NCBI GenBank assembly: GCA_028015205.1
Contig: CM051518.1
Coordinates: 56,344,372-56,408,371 of the forward strand
Length of the DNA: 64,000 bases
Source: Mytilisepta virgata
Taxonomy: Eukaryota > Mollusca > Bivalvia > Mytilida > Mytilidae
Reading direction: 5' to 3'
Part shown: positions 24,001 to 34,372 of the stretch, piece after piece
Layout of the letters: every line of letters starts with the position of its first letter
Position numbering within the stretch: position 1 is the stretch's first letter
Program-made: the position numbers and the translations under genes
The notes under the pieces: model-generated
What the model saw: only the letters and a program-made list of their open reading frames with translations
Database searches by the model: none
What the model was told of the DNA's origin: nothing

Positions 24001-25044
24001 AACTTGAAACTCGTGTGAAGGGGTATCCTTTACCTAAATGTGTATTACATTTGTCATTATTACAACATGTGTACAATGCAAAAATCTACTTTTCTGTATA
24101 ACTCTTATTCATTAAATGTTTTGAATATAATAACCAATCTTGTGGAGCAACACTATTTATTACACGGGTATTCGCGTTTATCTTTAAGAGAATTAAATAA
24201 TTTCCAATATTCATATAGATTTTTTTCAGAAGTCTCTAACATAGCATGTAGCAATTATGCATTAAAATTTCTGTATTCTTTACGAAGTAATTTATTGCAG
24301 TTTTTCTACTCATAAATAACAGCGGTGTAGCTAACCCTATTTTGACGTGGAAGCACAAAAATAAAAAGGCTCCCAGTTTACAGCAAGGTTCTTGAGGGTG
24401 CAGGAGCTGGGTGTCCTTGCGATTCAGACAGATTGAAAGTTTTAAAATTCGAACAAACCTTCAAAGAGCTCTTTTACTTTATCATGATTATGATATTTTT
24501 AAAAATTCAGTCATTTTTATCTATAACTTGTGTGCTTTATATACGACGGGGGGGGGGGGGGTTACTCTATGGATTTTTGACGGGGTGTGCGGAAATGGCT
24601 TAAGAAAAGGTACCCGAGCAAATACTAGAATATACCGGAAAAAATAATTTTGATGAAAATACCTACACGCAAAACAGCCATATTGAAAAAGCACACCCGA
24701 ACTAATACTGATGTTTATATACAAATATCTGAGGAATTCATTTGCACTAAATCTACAACCCGAATAGATATTAGTTTTTCAAAACGTACCCTGAATTAAT
24801 ACACAAAATAATGAAAAACCCTCCCAAATTTTCCTGACATCCCCGTATATGTTTATATAGGGAGATACACACCCCCGGGTTTATATACCGTATAGTTGAT
24901 TAAAAAATATAAAGAATGTATTTTCAGTTCGGTAGTGTTGCTCTGGGAAAATTCTTTTTTTTTTGTATAAGAAAGATAATAACACAAGAGTTGACACACA
25001 AAAATGTCTCGCCTGTCGTGTATTTCTAATGAAAGTAAATGCTA
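23794..25044. other. Intergenic, no gene seen
   Basis: AT-rich. Short frames around 24,040-24,650 lack any recognisable motif and their third-position pattern looks random. Only the G14 run stands out. Confidence 0.6.
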
Positions 25045-26043
25045 TCAGACATATTGCATACAGTATTCGAAAAACAGGCCAAAACACAAAAACTTAACTA
25101 TAACCACTGAACCATGAAAATGAAGTCAAGGTCAGATGACACCTGCCAGTTGGACATGTACACCTTACAATCCTTCCATACACCAAATATAGTAGACCTA
25201 TTGCATACTGTGTTCGAAAAAAAGGCCAAAACACACCACTGAACCATGAAAATGAGGTCAAGGTCAGATGACACCGGCCAGTTGGACATGTACACCTTAC
25301 AATCCTTCCATACACCAAATATAGTAGACCTATTGCATATAGTATTCAAAAAACAGGCCAAAACACAAAAACTTAACTATAACCACTGAACCATGAAAAT
25401 GAGGTCAAGGTCAGATGACACCGGCCAGTTGGACATGTACACCTTACAATCCTTCCATACACCAAATATAGTAGACCTATTGCATATAGTATTCAAAAAA
25501 CAGGCCAAAACACAAAAACTTAACTATAACCACTGAACCATGAAAATGAGGTCAAGGTCAGATGACACCTGCCAGTTGGACATGTACACCTTACAATCCT
25601 TCCATACACCAAATATACTAGACCTATTGCTTATAGTATCTGAGATATGGACTTGACCACCAAAACTTAACCTTGTTCACTGATCCTTGAAATTGGGTCG
25701 AGGTCAATTGAAAACTGTCTGACAGGGATGAGGACCTTGTAAGGTACGCACATACCAAATATAGTTATCCTACTACTCATAATAAGAGAGAAATTAACAT
25801 TACAAAAAATCTTAATTTTTTTTTCAAGTAGTCACTGAACCATGAAAATGAGGTCAAGGACAATGTACATATGACAGACGGAAAGTTCGTAACATAAGGC
25901 ATCTATATACAAAGTATAAAGCATCCAGGTCTTCTACCTTCTAAAATATAAAGCTTTTAAGAAGTGAGTTAACGCCGCCGCCGCCGCCGGATCACCATCC
26001 CTATGTCGAGCTTTCTGCGACTAAAGTCGCAGGCTCGACAAAA
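25045..26043 (-). repeat. 147-bp minisatellite with (GCC)n and terminal hairpin
   Basis: CCTTACAATCCTTCCATACA recurs at 25,163, 25,295, 25,442 and 25,589. Spacings are 132 (a 15-bp deletion), 147 and 147. Divergent units continue to 25,970. It ends with GCCGCCGCCGCCGCC and a hairpin TCGAGCTTTCTGCGAC / GTCGCAGGCTCGA (26,011-26,040). Family style matches dispersed bivalve repeats. Overlapping minus-strand frames are read-through of the repeat. Confidence 0.8.
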
Positions 26044-26139
26044 ATGAAAAGGATCAGTTTTATTTGAGAATCACTTAAAACGTTTTTAACGATGACAGTA
26101 GACAACCCGAAGCCTCCAGTTCAAATATTGTAATTTATT

Positions 26140-26355
26140 TTATGACCCAGGGGGTCTGGACAGATGAATGGGAGGTTTAGGTACCAATGAAGTCTGTTTA
26201 ATTCCAGTACTGCCAAGTTTTTCTACTAAACCCAAAAATCCTGCCTTTGATTTTATGCTTGTTTTGTCCACCTTGCTGTGACGGTTGTCTTCTTCTGTTA
26301 TCGGTATGTTACAGGCAAAACCTGCCTGAAAGGGCACCTCTATATAGCAAATCAC
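26140..26355 (-). CDS. Possible ORF fragment, unrecognised
   Basis: 71 residues ending VPKPPIHLSRPPGS. The 5' part overlaps the MITE at 26312-26491, so the real frame starts about NIPITEEDNRHSKVDK. If the MITE is removed at its TA target, this frame is continuous with the upstream 26496-26717 frame, though a TAA stands between them. It could be the tail of a small intronless gene broken by the insertion, or chance. No homologue recognised. Confidence 0.25.
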   Translation of the reverse strand: MICYIEVPFQAGFACNIPITEEDNRHSKVDKTSIKSKAGFLGLVEKLGSTGIKQTSLVPKPPIHLSRPPGS

Positions 26356-26491
26356 TGTCTATAAAGGGCACTTGGAAAATGTCCCCGTTATGAACAAAAC
26401 TTGTAAAATTAAAATCTTTATAAAGGGCACCTGCTCATAAAAGGCAAAATTATTTAGTCACGTGGGTACCCTTTATACACAGGTTTGACTG
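26312..26491. mobile_element. 180-bp MITE with Tigger-like ends
   Basis: Terminal inverted repeats are CAGGCAAAACCTGCCTGAAA and, from the other side, CAGTCAAACCTGTGTATAAA, flanked by TA on both sides (26310-26311, 26492-26493). The interior has repeated AAAGGGCACCTG/TATAAAGGGCAC motifs. The ends match the Tigger element at 46136 (CAATAAAACCTGTCTTGAGA), so it is probably mobilised by that type of transposase (inference). Confidence 0.7.
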
Positions 26492-26495
26492 TATA

Positions 26496-26717
26496 TTATT
26501 GTTGTCCTTTTCGATAATCCTTTTTCATCAAAGGAAGAACGACTAAACCAAAACCCGCAAGTACTACTACAGCCAGCTTAATAAAACTGGGGTTTTTTGG
26601 TATTCCTTGTCTGAAATTGCGTGACTGGTTATGCATGGACTGTACAACATCCTTACTCTGTAAACTATGTAAACCAACTTCATTTTTTGTTTCATTTCGT
26701 TTGAAGGTGATTTTCAT
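26496..26717 (-). CDS. Possible small single-pass membrane protein, unrecognised
   Basis: 73 residues. The first ~45 are polar (MKITFKRNETKNEVGLHSLQ...). Then comes a clean hydrophobic segment, SFIKLAVVVLAGFGLVVLPL, at about residues 45-64, closed by basic KKDYRKGQQ. This is tail-anchor-like topology. No splice signals are needed. It stops just before the MITE target site at 26,492. The ordered composition argues for coding, but I recognise no family, and it may be chance. Confidence 0.3.
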   Translation of the reverse strand: MKITFKRNETKNEVGLHSLQSKDVVQSMHNQSRNFRQGIPKNPSFIKLAVVVLAGFGLVVLPLMKKDYRKGQQ

Positions 26718-26778
26718 TTACTAGTATCACGAAAGGGGGGAGGAGTATGAAAGGCCTTTCATGTCAGAAACGGTATAA

Positions 26779-27152
26779 ACTAACGCGTTAACATTTAACG
26801 TGAAAAATGTCATTTTAACGCGTTAAATTTTGTTTTAACGCGTAAAACGATAAGTTTATCGCGATAAATAAATTCCCTTTTTTAACGCGTTAAAACCGTC
26901 TTTAACGCGTTAGATAGCAAAATATGCTATCGCGTTAAAATCTAAGACTTAAATTCATTTATATCAAATTGAAATGTTTATCGCGATAAAAAAAGTATAC
27001 AGAAGCCAGTAATTTACATCAGGTAAAATATTTTTATCGCGTTAAATATTCTTTTATCGCGTTAAACATTCTTTTAACGCGTTAAACATACTTTTATCGC
27101 GTTAAATATTCGTTTATCGCGTTAAATATATTTTTAACGCGTTAAATATACA
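26779..27152. repeat. Array of CGCG-centred palindromes; 20-bp period at 27031-27150
   Basis: About 14 words of the form TTTAACGCGTTAAA, TTTATCGCGATAAA or the hybrid TTATCGCGTTAA. From 27,031 to 27,150 six units of exactly 20 bp follow one another (for example CTTTTATCGCGTTAAACATT). The left half is irregular. Each unit is self-complementary and rich in CpG within AT-rich DNA. No known element recognised. Confidence 0.85.
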
Positions 27153-28287
27153 GTTAATATTTGTTATGTGCATGTTTTAGTTTTTTGTCCAGGTCGAGAC
27201 CCCTTCTTGTACATTATTATTATATATGAAAAGTAAATTTAGGCTTTTGTTTGTAATATTATCTCTGTGTCGTCAATTTCGAAATGAAAGTCAAGATAGG
27301 AATTACATGTTAAATTTAAAAAAAAAAAATATTATGAAGTGGTTACATATCTGATTTTAACAAACTAGACATCAAAAGACTCAATTTACGGAAATTATCA
27401 GTATTAAAGAAAATTCAAACCCGATAGAAATAGAGAGGTTTATTCTTTGTATTGCACATATAGTTGATGTTCTTAGTTAAAATTAGTTTTCTCTTTCGTA
27501 ATTTTTTGTGAGTGCACCTTATTTTAAATAATTTTGGTTTTCGGTATTCAAAAAAGATTCTGTTCTAATACTACCGTTTAGAGGCAACTCCTTGAAATAC
27601 GTATATAGCATACCATAAATTTACAATAACTAAGATAAGTATCTTTGAACTGTTATTTTGTTTATGCTTATGCTCTGAAATTTTCTGTTTGTCATGTATT
27701 ATTGTAAACTTTCACGTCATTGGATCATATTTGATGTCTGAGCAAATGAGAGGAGCTTGCCAATATGCTTTCTGTCATGATTTATTTCTTTTAAAATACA
27801 TTTGTGTAATTTAAAATTATCAATAAAAGAACAGAGACATACTGCATTTGCAAGTTGTTTGATTGGTTACCTTACATGTATTTTTGTTTTGTTTTGAAAG
27901 TTAGTAATGAAGAAAATGAGTGGACCAAAATAAGGGTCGAATTTAGGTTGTATATGATAGGGCTGTAAATTAATTTAAATTGAAACATGTAGGCCATTAA
28001 TTGCCACCTATTGCCTATTGCGGCGGACTGGCAAAAAAGTATTTAGACTATTAAAAAACGTATAGATAACACAAATACCGGCAGGGTCATACATAAAGAA
28101 GCTCACCTTTGACATGAATGGCAAGGTGTATTTGATTTTTATTATATTAGTTATCACCGAGTGATAATTTATAATAATTTATTTAATTCTTCATGGTCTC
28201 TGAGCATCAAAATGCATGAAAACTCTCACAACTTTCTGTTTGTTTCGATGAGAGGGAACTAACTATTCCAATGATTGATTTGTTGAA
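27153..28287. other. Intergenic, nothing recognised
   Basis: AT-rich, no long frames, no repeat structure seen. Confidence 0.6.
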
Positions 28288-28485
28288 TAGCGATCAAAGT
28301 TATGATATCTATCACATGAAAAGAGGGGTCCATCAAATTTCTTGATAACATGGTTGCGGTCTTTCATCGTCAATTTTTGGAAATGTTTACAATTAAAATA
28401 TTCTGGACCAACCAGTCACAAAAGGGGTATTAGGATAACTCTTTTCATGTGATGGGTAGTCAACTCGACTTTGATCGCACTTCCA
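28288..28485. repeat. Inverted-repeat (MITE-like) element
   Basis: GCGATCAAAGT...TATCACATGAAAAGAG at 28,288-28,327 is inverted at 28,440-28,485 (CTCTTTTCATGTGATGGG...ACTTTGATCGC). Central ~110 bp unpaired. Confidence 0.7.
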
Positions 28486-28693
28486 CAAATCTAATATGAA
28501 CTTTGTAGGTACATAATATGAATACTAACATGCATTTTTGCTGACACAAAATATTTCTTAAATCGTTATAAGCCATTTTTTGCATCCCTTGATATCACTG
28601 TGAAACGTAGTAAACTAAACTGGAAAAGGACGAAATGGCAGGATAAAGCACTTAAATCTGTTCAGCTTCTGGTGTCCTTGACGGACTCTAGAC

Positions 28694-28720
28694 TATACTG
28701 AACCGCAAAAGAAACGTCGC
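28694..28720 (+). repeat. Left terminal inverted repeat and TA of Tc1 element
   Basis: TA duplication followed by TACTGAACCGCAAAAGAAAC and GTCGC. Identical in reverse at 30156-30182. Confidence 0.92.
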
Positions 28721-28952
28721 TTTTTCAAAATGTTAGCAAAATTCAAAATAAATATTAATTAATGATTTTTATATAATCAGTATTACGATTACATCACCAG
28801 GTAAGATTAAATTACCTGTGAATTAAATTTTCGGTTGAATAATTTTCAGTTGATATCGTAGAGCGACCGTACCTAAAACCGCTCGTGGGACACACTTGGC
28901 GGTAATTTTTCTTAAATCTTAAATGTTCGTGAAATTCATGCTCCTTTATGGG

Positions 28953-28959
28953 TATAAAA
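28953..28959 (+). promoter_or_regulatory. TATA box of the Tc1 transposase
   Basis: TATAAAA in a GC-flanked context (GGGTATAAAAGGCCGG), 55 nt before the chosen start codon. It overlaps the upstream in-frame ATG, which would therefore not be transcribed. Confidence 0.6.
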
Positions 28960-29007
28960 GGCCGGAGAAAATTAAAGAGTGTTAGTATCAGTGTTGACAC
29001 AGAAGCT

Positions 29008-29988
29008 ATGCCACGTCTGACTCCACAACAGAGAGAACAGGCCATTGGTCGATTGGATGCTGGGCAATCTGCCAGAGTTATTGCCAACGACTTCAACTGT
29101 GCTGTTCGAACAATTGAACGTCTACGGACACGGTACAATGCAACAAACAGCTCAAATGACCGTCCACGGAGTGGTAGACCCCAAGTCACTACCCCTAGAC
29201 AGAATAGAGGCATTGTTCGTCACCATTTGATGAATCGGTTCACCCCAGCTGCCGAAACTGCCAGAAACACTGTTGGAACACATGGACGACCCATAAGTGA
29301 TGATACGGTTCGTCGGCGATTAGCTGCTAGAAACATGAGATGTCGCCGTCCAGCAAGAGGACCTATTCTTACTCCTCGACACCGTCAAGCTCGTCTTCAG
29401 TGGGCCACTCAGCGACAGAATTGGCGAAATCGACAATGGCGTAACATCATCTTCTCTGACGAAAGCCGTTACTGCATTTCAACAGCCGATGGCAGAACCA
29501 GAGTGTGGAGAAGACGCGGGGAACGTTACGAAGACAGCTGCATTCTGGAAACAGACGCGTGGGGAGGACCTAGCATCATGGTATGGGGTAGAGGAAATGG
29601 CGTAACAGCTGCCCGTTACATCGACCAAATCTTGAAACCCCATGTTCAGCCCCATTTCGCAAGTCATCAAAACAAGACTTTCCAACAGGACAATGCACGT
29701 GCGCATACCGCAAGAGCCACAAGAGACTTCCTACAGCAGAATAACATTAATGTTATGGATTGGCCGGCTTTGAGTCCAGATTTAAACCCTATTGAACATT
29801 TATGGGACGAAGTTCAAAGACGGTTGAATAATGAGCAGCCAAGTCCTACAACTGCAGCTGAACTTTCACAAGCGTTTCAGAGAGTATGGGCACGTATTAC
29901 GATGGCGTTTATTAATCGGCTCATCAACTCCATGTACCGAAGATGTGCCGCAGTAATTGGTGCCGGTGGAGGACATACACGTTATTAA
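29008..29988 (+). CDS. Tc1-like DD34E transposase
   Basis: 326 residues from MPRLTPQQREQAIGRLDAGQ. An N-terminal paired-type helix-turn-helix (ARVIANDFNCAVRTIERL) is followed by a GRPR-like hook (RPRSGRPQVT), then a second DNA-binding helix set. Catalytic residues: D in NIIFSDESRY, D in FQQDNARAHT, and E in SPDLNPIEHLW, with 34 residues between the second D and E. The frame is open 60 nt further up to an ATG at 28,948, but that ATG overlaps the TATA box, so 29,008 is preferred; it also gives the usual family N-terminus. Cuts and pastes its own 1.5-kb element at TA. Length is normal (about 330-345) and there is no damage. Confidence 0.95.
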   Translation: MPRLTPQQREQAIGRLDAGQSARVIANDFNCAVRTIERLRTRYNATNSSNDRPRSGRPQVTTPRQNRGIVRHHLMNRFTPAAETARNTVGTHGRPISDDTVRRRLAARNMRCRRPARGPILTPRHRQARLQWATQRQNWRNRQWRNIIFSDESRYCISTADGRTRVWRRRGERYEDSCILETDAWGGPSIMVWGRGNGVTAARYIDQILKPHVQPHFASHQNKTFQQDNARAHTARATRDFLQQNNINVMDWPALSPDLNPIEHLWDEVQRRLNNEQPSPTTAAELSQAFQRVWARITMAFINRLINSMYRRCAAVIGAGGGHTRY

Positions 29989-30155
29989 CGGACGTGGGAG
30001 CACAGCATTGAAAACATGTGACGTTGCGACAATTGTGACGTTTTTGTGAACATTGTAACCAAAAGACTGTAAATCATTCATTAAATTTTGTAAAAATTAA
30101 TTTAAAATATATAAATGTCACTTTGAAATAAATGTATGTGAACATGTCATTTTGT

Positions 30156-30182
30156 GCGACGTTTCTTTTGCGGTTCAGTATA
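30156..30182 (-). repeat. Right terminal inverted repeat and TA of Tc1 element
   Basis: Mirror of the left end. An AATAAA at 30,127-30,132 just inside it could serve as the transposase polyadenylation signal. Confidence 0.92.
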
Positions 30183-30956
30183 GAAAAAAACCAGTTTTCA
30201 GCTAAAAAAATTACAAAAAATTGTAATATTTTAAAGTTTAATGAACTTATGAATACAACAAAGCAATCCAAACTAAAAAAAACTGTGCAAGTTTATTAGA
30301 GTGATGGATGATAAATGGTTTCTCTCAATTAACCACCCACTTTTTCCATCCTATTTTCCCTCTTACCTCACTAATCATCGGATTTATTCTAACATGTGTA
30401 TATATCCATGTATCATATATTGTATATTGTATTTATTTTATTTCCTCAACATTTATAACATTAATATTATTATTGTATATGTCTATGTTCCATGTCCCGC
30501 CTTATTTACTGCCTCCTTTTAAACAAGTGGTAATTTATGGCCCTGCACATGAAACAACACGTATGACCTCTTGATTACGGAAGCGTATAGGTATCTCTTT
30601 TTGTTGTTGTTGCTATTGACTTGTTGCGTTATATCATACTTATCGATATATTTTATGTCGACTTGTGTGGCGATACCGCAATAAGTTATGAAAAATATTG
30701 CGAAATATTGTGTTATATCAAAACAATGCGATATAAAAAATATTGACTTGAAGTAGATGCCAATATATTTATGTCGATACAAATTATAATCGAATTTAAT
30801 TATATCAATTAAAAATGACAATCAATTTATCAAATATATTTATCTCAATATTTCGAAAACAATACCGCTATATGTTTCTTATATTACGATATATCGATAT
30901 ACTAGAAAATGATTTGTTGCGTTATTTCGACATATATCAATTTTAATATTATACAA
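30183..30956. other. AT-rich spacer, 30,620-30,950 rich in CGATAT/ATATCG words
   Basis: No gene. From about 30,620 the sequence repeats short near-palindromes (TATCGATATA, ATTGCGAAATATTG, ACGATATATCGATAT, GCGTTATATC) without a fixed period. Confidence 0.6.
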
Positions 30957-32130
30957 TTATCACCCTTGTTGGTGTGTGACCCGACGGTTTGTCTCCCAGA
31001 GGAAAGTAAGGTTACCCGAGGGCTTGCCCGAGGGTGACCTTAATTTCCGAGGGGAGACAAACCGTTGGGTCACACACCAACAAGGGTGATAACTGTTATA
31101 TTATATCGAATATTCAACTTTCGACAGCACTCGAAATTTTCCGTTTATGGGACGACCATTTGATATTCTGATGGGGGCCAGGAGGATTTTGAAAATAAAT
31201 AACTCAGCCTTGATAATAACAAAAATAAATGGTTTGTTCTGTGGTAGTTTGAAAATAAATAACCTCACCTACAATGTATTGAAAATAAATAACTCGGCAG
31301 GTCTTTTAAACCATTTTATAAATGCATGTTTTAACCTTTCCAGGCGTATGATGCCTCAATCTAATTAAAAACCGACCTCTCATCGCTCCCGTTTTCTGAT
31401 ATGTCGCGTGGGAGATCTAACGAAATCCGCTTTGAGGTCACATGTGAGTGAACTGGAACTTATGAATTTATAATGACATGCAAATGAGTTGACTTCCTAT
31501 CAGTAAGCCAATCAAAAAAGTTTATGAATTCTGGGGACTGACGATTTCTTCGTTAATAAAAATGATCAACTTACAAGATCGCCTAAGCGGCAATTTCATT
31601 GGTCGAACAGGACACACCTACGAGGTCACTCACATGTGACCTCAAAGCGGGTTTCGTTAGATCTCCCACGCGACATATCAGAAAACGGGAGCGATGAGAG
31701 ATTGGTTTTTAATTAGATTGATGATGCATCAATGCATCATGGCCCTTTCCAGCCATTTGTATGCCCCTAATCCTCTCCACTGATATCTGGATACACTTTT
31801 TTGGTCTTGATTGCAAGACAAACATTATAGCTACAGAAGCAGTAACATTTTGGACCCAAATTCACATGTATGAATTAACAGTACCATGCAGAATACCCTT
31901 GGTGCCATCATTTGTCACAAAGGGTGAATTAAGAGGGAGGGGTAGGCTGCCTTTTGGGCCCCAAATGGAATATTGTGGTTTGGGAAAATTTTACTAATGA
32001 GCTGTACAGGAACAGCAAGGGTCATTTAATACCTCAAAAAAAAAAAGCCCTCGAGTGACCTTACTTTCCTCTGGGAGACACTTGTTGGTGTGTGACCCAA
32101 CGGTTTGTCTCCCCTCGGAAATTAATTAAT
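30957..32130. mobile_element. Nested foldback element
   Basis: Three parts. (1) 30957-31092 is a hairpin with ~60-bp arms (TTATCACCCTTGTTGGTGTG / CACACCAACAAGGGTGATAA). (2) 31349-31453 and 31620-31740 are an inverted pair with ~100-bp arms (CATCGCTCCCGTTTTCTGAT, GATCTAACGAAA, GAGGTCACATGTGAGTGA). (3) 32048-32130 repeats pieces of part 1 (TTGTTGGTGTGTGACCCAAC). Parts 1 and 3 look like the ends and part 2 like an older or internal inverted repeat. No transposase; foldback or large MITE. Confidence 0.7.
31349..31740. repeat. Inverted repeat, ~100-bp arms (inside the foldback element)
   Basis: The arms are nearly identical over TCAATCTAATTAAAAACC, CTCTCATCGCTCCCGTTTTC, ATATGTCGCGTGGGAG and GAGGTCACATGTGAGTGA. 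The loop is ~165 bp of unrelated sequence. Confidence 0.85.
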
Positions 32131-33149
32131 TATACAAGTGTCTTTATGTCGTCTAAAAAGGGCTTTTAAAAATGGTTCCGTTACACTTTTATTTTATATA
32201 TTACATGTATATGGAGTGAATACACTTTTCACAGCTGAAACCACTTGATTGACAATGCGCTCACATGTATATGTCAGTGTCAGTATGGTGAAGACCGATG
32301 GCGAGCTCACATAATTCCATGTATTCACTCCATACAGTGATGAAATGAATAGACTGAACATAAACCTGTCTTTGAAGTTTATGTGACAGATATCTAGCCC
32401 TGCCGAGAAAGTGGACATATTAACCACATGCGCGGCAGTAACGAATCAACCGTGAAATGTACACACCATAGGCGGGAGACCTTCGTATGTTAATGCTAAC
32501 AAATGGGAAGTTTACAATCGGAAAATCACGTTTTTTATAATGTTTTAACTCCAACTGAATTAAATATTCTATATGTTGGTCTATGGAAAGGCAACATTTT
32601 TCCCTCGAAAAAAATGTGAAACTTGGTAAATAAATACAGATACGCACCTAAAATGTTCGACGCTCAATTTTTTCCCGGCATCCTCTCCAGGTTTTTCTTC
32701 AATAGATTTTTACACGGAGCTTTAAATCACAAACTGAATATTCGTGCGTTTCCCTGAATAAATGGGAAGCCGAAGTGTAATAATTTTATAAAGACAAAAA
32801 TCAAGCAGTTTGATGATACACTAAGATTACTCTCACTTTCGTCCGCTTCGCCTCAGCCATTTTCCTAAGAACTTACCAAATTAAGCAGTGCACAAACCAA
32901 TTAGATTGGACCCCTTGATATTGTAGATCTAAAGAATACTAGTCTAAGAATTACCAGAATTCTTGTATTAGCAGAAGTGTTTGCACATTTATTTTATATA
33001 GTTACCAATATTGTACAATACTGGTTGTACCAGTATTCAGTTGATGTTCTTCAATTTATCCGTGTAACACTTAATGCCCACTTCGCCTACCAGCGGGGCA
33101 TAAAAAATTAGTTACGAGTAAATGATGTCATCTTATTGAACATAAGTTT
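32131..33149. other. Intergenic, no gene seen
   Basis: A short inverted pair, ATGGAGTGAATACA / TGTATTCACTCCAT (about 32,212-32,333), is the only structure noticed. Confidence 0.55.
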
Positions 33150-34372
33150 GATTTCATTTGGCATTATGGTATCAGACAAGTTTCCCATGGGGACCTATGA
33201 TAGATACTTTTGACAAGGAACTCTTAGCAGAGTTTGGTACGAACTTGCCCAGTGGTTTCGATGGGGAAAAAAATTAAAATGTTTCCACGTATGGTCCTGT
33301 GTTACTAAGATGACGTTGGAGACAGTCTTTCCTGGCTGTCAGGGTCAACGGATACAATTTGGAACAGAAACACCCAAAGACCATTGCTGCAAAATTTGGT
33401 TCACTTTGTATTTAGTTTAAAACATGATCCAATTGCAAGTGGGTTTGTCTCAATTATCGCAGTGGTTTTAGAGAAGACCTACAAAAGATTTTCTTATGTT
33501 ACCTAAATTCTGTTACGGCAGCTATCTTGGTCAATTGAAATTCTGAAAGAGTTCCATCTTAGGACCATTGCTTCCATGTCTTGTTTCAACTGGCTAAGTG
33601 GTTTCAGACAAGATTCAGATATTTTCCACTGGGTTCTTTGTTAAACTAAGTTTGCCCGTGGTGGCCATCTGACAGTTCTTGTCATCGTACCCATGGTCTA
33701 CCATCTGAGGACCACTGCTGCCAATCAAGTCAAATTTTCATAGGTCCTATATTAAACCAAGTTTGGCTGAGCATCCCTTATACAAATTTACTGTATTTCT
33801 TCCATTTTTATTTTCTAACCCTTATTAAAGCATTTTAAAATGTTTTTGTTCTAAATTTAAAGTAGAATGTTCAAAGTTGATGTTTTAAAAAGTTTGAATG
33901 AGCTGTCACAATTAAAAGTGGCGATTTGGTCAGATGGAAAAGGGTCAATATTTAGGGTATCGTCTGCTGTCTTCAAGAATTCTGCTACCCTAGGAGATAT
34001 TTTTGCCAATATTTTGAGTTAGCACTGATGAATTTTTTTTTTAAATGTTAAGACAGGTATACTTTCTACACAAGATTTTTAAGATTGCGCAGGTGAGATT
34101 TTATTGATTCAATTTTATTGTAATATGAAAATGCACTATGAATTAATTGAGGTCTTGGACCACTTCAGGGCCTCTATAGAAATATAGAACGTGTTAAAAT
34201 GGGTAAAAAAGGGAGTTTTAGCTAGGTTCTGGTGACCATGTCTGACCAATGACCATCTCTGCCAGGTCTGGTCAAATACTACTCAGTTGTTCTCAAGAAG
34301 ATCAAGATGTGAAAAATGGATGCAGTGGCGGTAATAGCTCAAACTGGCCTTTGGCCATGAGCTAAAAACCCC
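33150..34372 (+). mobile_element. Decayed member of the AGGTGAGC element family
   Basis: Repeated units with GTGGTTTCAGA.AAGA, AAACTAAGTTTG and GTGGCCATCT. The right end GGCCTTTGGCCATGAGCTAA (34,346-34,366) matches the family terminus. The left end is not clear. Confidence 0.5.

Larger units (their letters stand above)
28696..30180 (+). mobile_element. Complete Tc1/mariner transposon (1,485 bp)
   Basis: The inverted ends TACTGAACCGCAAAAGAAAC (25 bp identical at both ends: 28696-28720, 30156-30180) are flanked by TA duplications (28694-28695, 30181-30182). The single transposase frame is intact. Perfect ends and an open frame indicate a recent insertion that may still be active. Confidence 0.93.

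Noticed and set aside
25094..25361. Minus-strand frames with an internally repeated peptide (VWKDCKVYMSNW...)
   Set aside because: The peptide repeat simply mirrors the 147-bp minisatellite; no start context or conserved domain.
26779..27152. CRISPR-like array
   Set aside because: Units are directly adjacent 20-mers without spacers, the DNA is eukaryotic, and the words are palindromes rather than repeat-spacer units.
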